DNA of 64,000 nucleotides, taken from positions 2,480,001-2,544,000 of the forward strand of contig NZ_CP134227.1 of NCBI RefSeq assembly GCF_031656915.1, read 5' to 3'. How positions within the stretch are numbered: position 1 is the first letter of the stretch; each line of letters begins with the position of its first letter. Below the pieces are notes generated by a model. The model did not search any database and was not told where the DNA came from. It worked only from the letters and a program-made list of their open reading frames with translations. Positions 58,939 to 64,000 of this stretch are shown one piece after another. The stretch comes from Nocardioides marmorisolisilvae. Its GTDB lineage: Bacteria; Actinomycetota; Actinomycetes; Propionibacteriales; Nocardioidaceae. A program made the translations under genes and the position numbers.

Positions 58939-61668
58939 ATGGCTGAGCAGAGTGCGGTGCCCAGCGGTGCTGGCGGCCGTCTGGACGACACCCTCGACGG
59001 ACTGCGCCGATGGGTCATCCGAGCGGTCACCGCGGTCATCGTGGTCGTGGTGCTGTGGCGGGCGTTCAACGCCGTGGTGGGCGTCGTCACCTCACACCTC
59101 TGGTTCGAGTCGGTGGGCCAGGGCTCGGTCTACTCCACCATGCTGCGCGCCCAGATCCTGCTCTTCGCCGTCTTCGCCGTCCTCGGCGGCCTGGCCGGCT
59201 GGTTCACCATCCGCACGGTCCGCCGGGCCGGGCCGCGGCTGCATGTCGAGCAGCAGGTGCACTCGATCCGGTGGTGGTTCCGCAAGCACGAGCCGCGGCT
59301 GTGGCCCATCGTGCTGCTGCTGGGCGTGGTGATCCCGGCGTGGATCGTCGGCGGACACGCCGCCAGGCAGTGGCAGACCTACCTGCTGTGGCGGCACGCC
59401 TCCTCCTGGCATGCAACCGACCCACAGTTCCACAAGGACCTCTCCTTCTTCATCGAGGTCAACCCGTTCCACGTCCTGGTGGTCGCGCTGCTCTCGCAGA
59501 TCGTGGTCATCACCCTCTGGATCGCGGTGATCGCCGGCTTCCTCTACGGCATCTGGCGCTTCCGCGGGCCCGGGCCGCGCATCACCCGCTCGATCACCAA
59601 GCTGGTCTCCCTGCTGCTCGCCGCATGGTTCGTGCTGAAGGCGGTCAACTACTGGATCGGTCGGTACGCCGTCGACACCTCGCAGCGCGGTCCGGTCACC
59701 GGTCCGTCGTACACGGACGTGCACGCAGTGCTGCCCGGCAAGGTGGTGCTGATGGCGGTGGCCCTCGCCTGTGCGGGGCTGTTGCTCGCCAACGTCGTCC
59801 ACATCGGCCGGCTGCGGGTCACCGCCGCTGCGGTGGTGGTGCTGCTGATCGCCTCTGCCGTCTTCGGCAGCGCCTGGACCAGCCTCGTCTACCGCTTCCG
59901 CGAGCAGCCGAGCGCGGCCACCGTCGACCTCGGCGAGATCGCCCACAACCTTCAGGCCACCCGCACCGCCTTCGGGTTGCGCGACGTCGTCAGCACGGTG
60001 CCCTACAAGGCCGCGAGGACGCTGCACGGCAAGGCGCTCCAGCACAAGGCCTCCCACACGGCGCAGATCCCGCTGATCGACCCGAACCGGCTGTCGCCGA
60101 CGTTCAACGTCAAGCAGCAGCTGCAGTCCTACTACCAGTTCAAGTCGACGCTGGACATCGACCACTACGACCTCGACGGCCGCTCCCAGGACGTCGCGCT
60201 GGCCGTCCGTGAGCTCCAGGTCGGCGGCATCCCGCACTCCAGCTGGGTGAACAGCCACCTCGTCTACACCCACGGGTACGGCATCGTCGCCGCACCGACC
60301 GGCCGGATGAACCCGAAGACCGAGGGGCCCGACTTCCTGAACGCCGGGATGCCCCCGGCCCAGCAGATCCCGGTCAACCAGCCGGCGATCTACTTCGGCC
60401 AGTCGTCGCCGAACTACTCCATCGTCGGGGCGCCCCCCGGAAGCCGCCAGAAGCTCGAGTTCGACCACCCGGGCAACAACGGCAGCTCGCGCTCCGCGCA
60501 CACGACGTACGCCGGCCACGGCGGCATCCCGATCGGCTCGACGATGCGGCGGCTGCTCTTCGCGCTCCAGCTGAACAGCCCGAACATCCTGTTCAGCTCC
60601 GACATCAACAAGTCCTCGCAGTTGCTGATGGTGCGCAATCCGCGGGCCCGAGTGGCGAAGGTCGCACCCTGGCTGACCCTCGACGGCGACGTCTACCCCG
60701 CCGTCGTCGACGGGCACATCGACTGGGTCGTCGACGGCTACACCTCGACCAACAACTACCCAGGGTCGCAGCTGGTCAACCTGCACAAGGCGACCTCCAG
60801 CACCCTGTCGACCAACGGGGCGACGGTCGCCCAGCCGAGCACACAGGTCAACTACCTGCGCAACTCGGTGAAGGCCACCGTCGACGCCTACACCGGCAAG
60901 GTGACGCTCTACAACTGGCAGCAGAACCAGCTGCCAGACCCGCTGTTGAAGACCTGGGAGTCGATCTTCCCGGGTCTGGTCCAGCCGCAGTCGAGCATCC
61001 CTGCGGCGCTGATGCCGCACCTGCGCTATCCCCAGGACCTCTTCAACGTGCAGCGCAGCCTGCTCGCCCAGTACCACGTCACCAGCGCCCCAGACTTCTA
61101 CAGCGGCAACGACTTCTGGAAGGTGCCGACCGACCCGACGGTGTCCGCGAACCAGCAGTTCAACGCCGGCTCTTCGGGAAGTACGTCCTCGGGGCCGAAC
61201 GAGCCGTCGGCGTACATCACGATGTCGCCGGACGGCTTCGCCCCCCAGCGCTACACCCTCTCCAGCCCGATGGTGACGCTGAACCGCCGTGACCTGGCCG
61301 CATTCATCTCGGTCGACGCTCAGCCGGGTCCGGACTACGGCAAGTTCACGATCCTGGACTTCCCGTCGTCGTCGGGCGGCGAGTCGCCCTCGCAGGTGCA
61401 GAACGACATCGAGTCCGACACCAAGATCTCCGAGGCGCTCACCCTGCAGCGAGGCGGAAACTCGAAGGTGGTGCTCGGCGACCTCGAGGCGATCCCGGTC
61501 GCCGGCCGGATGCTGTACGTCGAGCCGGTCTACACCCAGGCGGCCGCGAGCAACTCGTTCCCGATCCTGCGACACGTGATCGCGCTCTACGCCAACGGCG
61601 ACCCGGCGTTCGACGACGGCCTCGCACCCGCGCTGCGGCAGGCGATCGCCTCCGGCGACGTCAGCTGA
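58939..61668 (+). CDS. UPF0182 family membrane protein
   Basis: A 909-residue protein of the UPF0182 family (Rv3193c-like by recall). Seven hydrophobic helices lie in the first 320 residues (VIRAVTAVIVVVVLWRAF to AVVVLLIASAVFGSAWTSL), followed by a large extracytoplasmic beta-rich domain with FSSDINKSSQLLMVRNPR and YFGQSSPNYSIVGAPPG. Function unknown. It is well conserved in actinobacteria. It ends just before a hairpin terminator. Confidence 0.88.
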   Translation: MAEQSAVPSGAGGRLDDTLDGLRRWVIRAVTAVIVVVVLWRAFNAVVGVVTSHLWFESVGQGSVYSTMLRAQILLFAVFAVLGGLAGWFTIRTVRRAGPRLHVEQQVHSIRWWFRKHEPRLWPIVLLLGVVIPAWIVGGHAARQWQTYLLWRHASSWHATDPQFHKDLSFFIEVNPFHVLVVALLSQIVVITLWIAVIAGFLYGIWRFRGPGPRITRSITKLVSLLLAAWFVLKAVNYWIGRYAVDTSQRGPVTGPSYTDVHAVLPGKVVLMAVALACAGLLLANVVHIGRLRVTAAAVVVLLIASAVFGSAWTSLVYRFREQPSAATVDLGEIAHNLQATRTAFGLRDVVSTVPYKAARTLHGKALQHKASHTAQIPLIDPNRLSPTFNVKQQLQSYYQFKSTLDIDHYDLDGRSQDVALAVRELQVGGIPHSSWVNSHLVYTHGYGIVAAPTGRMNPKTEGPDFLNAGMPPAQQIPVNQPAIYFGQSSPNYSIVGAPPGSRQKLEFDHPGNNGSSRSAHTTYAGHGGIPIGSTMRRLLFALQLNSPNILFSSDINKSSQLLMVRNPRARVAKVAPWLTLDGDVYPAVVDGHIDWVVDGYTSTNNYPGSQLVNLHKATSSTLSTNGATVAQPSTQVNYLRNSVKATVDAYTGKVTLYNWQQNQLPDPLLKTWESIFPGLVQPQSSIPAALMPHLRYPQDLFNVQRSLLAQYHVTSAPDFYSGNDFWKVPTDPTVSANQQFNAGSSGSTSSGPNEPSAYITMSPDGFAPQRYTLSSPMVTLNRRDLAAFISVDAQPGPDYGKFTILDFPSSSGGESPSQVQNDIESDTKISEALTLQRGGNSKVVLGDLEAIPVAGRMLYVEPVYTQAAASNSFPILRHVIALYANGDPAFDDGLAPALRQAIASGDVS

Positions 61669-61676
61669 CCCGGCGG

Positions 61677-61700
61677 TCCCTGAGCCGTTCGGCTCAGGGA
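61677..61700. terminator. bidirectional terminator hairpin
   Basis: TCCCTGAGCC and GGCTCAGGGA form a 10-bp stem with a GTTC loop between convergent genes ending at 61668 and 61724. It shares the CCCTGAGCC core with the hemL repeat. Confidence 0.6.
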
Positions 61701-61723
61701 GCGGCCGCGCCGCGCCTCACCGA

Positions 61724-64000
61724 TCAGCGGGCCCGCTCGAACCGCACGACCACCGACTTCGAGGCAGGGGTGTTGCTGACCTCGGCCACCGAGTCCAACG
61801 GCACCAGCACATTGGCCTCGGGGAAGTAGGCGGCGACGCATCCCCGGGTCGTGGGGTAGCCGACCAAGCGGAAGGACCGGGCCCGCCGCTCGCGCCCGTC
61901 GAGGTCACTGACCACATCGACGACGTCGCCGTCGGCATACCCCAGCTCGGCGAGGTCGGCGGGGTTGATGAACACCACCTTGCGGCCGCCCTTGATGCCG
62001 CGGTACCGGTCGTTGAGGCCGTAGACGGTGGTGTTGAACTGGTCGTGCGAGCGCACCGTCTGCAGCAGCAGGTGCCCGGCAGGCACCTCGACCGTGGTCG
62101 GCGGGTTGACCGTGAGGTGGGCCCGGCCGTTGTCGGTGTCGAAGGTCCGTGAGTCGTGCGGCGGCCGCGGCAGGGTGAAGCCGCCGGGCGCGCGCACCCG
62201 GTCCTCGAAGGCCTGGAAGCCGGGCACGACGTGCTCGATGTGCTTGCGGATCACCGCGTAGTCCTCGCCCATCTGCTTCCAACCGAGGTCCTCACCGAAC
62301 AGCGCGTGACCCAGCCCCGAGACGATCGCGACCTCGCTGCGCAGCTCCGGTGAGCCCGGCAGCAGCCGACCGTACGACGCGTGCACCATCGCCATCGAGT
62401 CCTCGACGGTGACGAACTGCTCGCGACCGGCCTGCACGTCCTTCTCGGTACGGCCCAGGCAGGGCAGCAGCAGCGCCTCCGTGCCGTGGCAGACGTGGGA
62501 GCGGTTGAGCTTGGTCGCAACGTGCACGGTCAGCGCGCAGTTGGCCAGCGCGGCCTCGGTCACCGCCGTGTCCGGGGTGGCGGAGGCGAAGTTCCCGCCC
62601 AGGGCGAAGAACACGTCCACCTTCCCGTCGCGCATCGCGCGGATCGAGTCGACGGTGTCCCAGCCGTGCGCGCGTGACGGCTCGAAGCCGAACTCCTCGG
62701 AGAGCTTGTCCAAGAACGAGTCGGGCATCTTCTCCCAGATGCCCATGGTGCGGTCGCCCTGCACGTTCGAGTGGCCCCGGATCGGGGACGGACCGGCACC
62801 GGGGCGGCCGACGTTGCCTCGCAGCAGGAGGAAGTTGGTGATCTCGCGGATCGTGGCGACCGCGTTCTTGTGCTGGGTCAGGCCCATCGCCCAGCACACG
62901 ATGATGCTGCCGGCGTGGACGACGTCGTCCGCGATCGCCTCGATCTCGCTGCGGCTCAGCCCGCTCTGCTCCTCGACGACCGACCAGTCCAGCGCCCGCC
63001 AGGCCTCGAGGGCAGGCTCGAGCCCGTCGCAGGACCGCTGGAGGAAGTCGTGGTCGAAGACGGTGCCCGGCGACCGCTCCTCACGCTCGGCGAGTGCCTT
63101 GTTGAGCCCGTTGAACAGCGCCAGGTCGCCGTTGACCCGCACCGGCACCAGCCGGTCGGCGAGCTGGGTGCCGCGACCGGCCAGGCCCTTGGGCGTCTGC
63201 GGGTTGTGGAACCGCCCGAATCCGGCCTCGGGCAGCGGGTTGATCGCGATGATCCGCGCGCCGCGCTTCTTGGCCTCCTCCAGCGCGGTCAGCATCCGCG
63301 GGTGGTTGGTGCCCGGGTTCTGCCCGGCGATGATGATCAGCTCGGCGTGCTCGGCGATGTCTGCTCGGCTCACCACGCCCTTGCCGATGCCGATCGTCTC
63401 CGACAGCGCCGCCCCGCTCGACTCGTGGCACATGTTCGAGCAGTCCGGCAGGTTGTTCGTGCCGAGGCGTCGGGCCAGCAGCTGGTAGACGAACGCAGCC
63501 TCGTTGCTGGCCCGCCCACTGGTGTAGAACACCGCGCGGTTCGGGTCGTCAAGCGCCTTGAGGCGGTCGGCGACCAGCGTGAAGGCGGCGTCCCAGCCGA
63601 TCGGCTGGTAGTGGGTCGCGCCTGGCGGCAGGTACATCGGCTCCGTCAGGCGGCCGAAGCGCTCCAGCTCGTGGTCGGTGAGCCCGCGCAGATCATCGAT
63701 GGAGTGCTCGGCGAAGAAGGCCGGCGTCACGCGCTTCCGGGTGGCCTCCCAGGCAACCGCCTTGGCTCCGTTCTCGCAGAACTCCGCTGCCTTGCGCTCC
63801 CCCGGCTCGGGATCGGGCCACGCGCAGCTCGGGCAGTCGAAGCCGTCGACATGGTTCATCTTCAGCAGCGTGGCCAGGCTGCGCGAGGCACCCATCTCGC
63901 GTGCGGCGTACCTCATGGACTCCGCGATGCCCGGCAACCCGACCGAGCCGGTCTTCGGGGGGCCGACCTCGGTCGGCTCGGACTCGTGGGTGGTGCGGTT
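61724..64000 (-). CDS. FdhF/YdeP family molybdopterin oxidoreductase, N-terminus beyond the window
   Basis: 759 residues are present. It is a molybdopterin-dependent oxidoreductase of the FdhF/YdeP type. An N-terminal segment has NHVDGFDCPSCAWPDPEPGE; then DCSNMCHESSGAALSETIG, IIAGQNPGTNHPRMLTAL, NFLLLRGNVGRPGAG and the C-terminal molydopterin domain SHDQFNTTVYGLNDRYRGI with GCVAAYFPEANVLVPL. The family reaction is not settled, with links to formate or acid-stress metabolism. No selenocysteine codon is seen. The frame continues past the right edge, so the start is not visible. Confidence 0.9.
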   Translation of the reverse strand, partial: NRTTHESEPTEVGPPKTGSVGLPGIAESMRYAAREMGASRSLATLLKMNHVDGFDCPSCAWPDPEPGERKAAEFCENGAKAVAWEATRKRVTPAFFAEHSIDDLRGLTDHELERFGRLTEPMYLPPGATHYQPIGWDAAFTLVADRLKALDDPNRAVFYTSGRASNEAAFVYQLLARRLGTNNLPDCSNMCHESSGAALSETIGIGKGVVSRADIAEHAELIIIAGQNPGTNHPRMLTALEEAKKRGARIIAINPLPEAGFGRFHNPQTPKGLAGRGTQLADRLVPVRVNGDLALFNGLNKALAEREERSPGTVFDHDFLQRSCDGLEPALEAWRALDWSVVEEQSGLSRSEIEAIADDVVHAGSIIVCWAMGLTQHKNAVATIREITNFLLLRGNVGRPGAGPSPIRGHSNVQGDRTMGIWEKMPDSFLDKLSEEFGFEPSRAHGWDTVDSIRAMRDGKVDVFFALGGNFASATPDTAVTEAALANCALTVHVATKLNRSHVCHGTEALLLPCLGRTEKDVQAGREQFVTVEDSMAMVHASYGRLLPGSPELRSEVAIVSGLGHALFGEDLGWKQMGEDYAVIRKHIEHVVPGFQAFEDRVRAPGGFTLPRPPHDSRTFDTDNGRAHLTVNPPTTVEVPAGHLLLQTVRSHDQFNTTVYGLNDRYRGIKGGRKVVFINPADLAELGYADGDVVDVVSDLDGRERRARSFRLVGYPTTRGCVAAYFPEANVLVPLDSVAEVSNTPASKSVVVRFERAR

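Noticed and set aside
1-64000. tRNA or rRNA genes
   Set aside because: No intergenic gap holds a recognisable cloverleaf or rRNA sequence.

Overview
The window is a 64 kb stretch of a very GC-rich actinobacterial chromosome. Many genes start with GTG, and neighbouring genes are often joined by ATGA or GTGA overlaps. Many other genes seem to be leaderless, with a TANNNT -10 box 6 to 9 nt before the start codon. Gene order and protein similarity to the Mycobacterium tuberculosis Rv0495c-Rv0555 region, recalled from memory and not searched, together with the style of the proteins, suggest a Nocardioides-like member of the Propionibacteriales. The genus is inference. I see no rRNA, tRNA, CRISPR array, prophage or insertion sequence.

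Layout. 0-13.8 kb: the end of an L,D-transpeptidase, then the menaquinone branch (menF, menD, menC, menE, menA). Mixed among these are a metallo-beta-lactamase-fold hydrolase, a P450, an antiporter with a UBP zinc finger, a PEP-mutase-like lyase, an AraC-DinB regulator, a cysteine desulfhydrase-like enzyme and small membrane proteins. 13.9-27.7 kb: System II cytochrome c maturation (ccsB, resB, ccdA, resA), a histidine phosphatase, and the haem pathway from glutamyl-tRNA (hemA, hemL, hemB, hemC, and a cobA-hemD fusion) with the NADH sensor Rex. Together these make quinone, haem and cytochrome c, and Rex links haem supply to redox state. 27.7-44.3 kb: glutaredoxin, acyl-CoA synthetase, a SerB-like HAD protein, a BldN-like sigma factor with its probable anti-sigma factor, a glycerolipid acyltransferase, an epimerase, the 33-residue ribosomal protein bS22, an excisionase-type DNA-binding protein, proC, proline dehydrogenase, an ABC exporter, a TIM-barrel isomerase, an exopolyphosphatase and a large CHAP/Ig-repeat wall protein. 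44.4-54.8 kb: a cysteine-rich conserved protein, a LacI regulator, the DNA-integrity genes radA, disA and mutY, and the protease ATPase clpC. 54.8-64 kb: a small, less GC-rich patch with a frameshifted gene and a sigma/membrane-protein pair, then a NarL-type two-component system, a UPF0182 membrane protein and the start-truncated FdhF/YdeP-type molybdopterin oxidoreductase.

The most unusual signal is short repeats that have entered conserved enzymes in frame. A 21-bp tandem repeat family lies in intergenic spots and also inside menD as heptapeptides. A 24-bp unit is repeated seven times inside hemL. A perfect 21-bp-arm inverted repeat interrupts the ATPase domain of the histidine kinase, where the Asp of the ATP-binding G1 box should be. 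Other points worth checking are a 65-residue ORF joined by ATGA overlaps on both sides between a sigma factor and its anti-sigma factor, a ClgR-like box at the clpC promoter, a Rex operator at the rex-hem promoter, and a gene whose frame is restored by removing one G from a G5 run.
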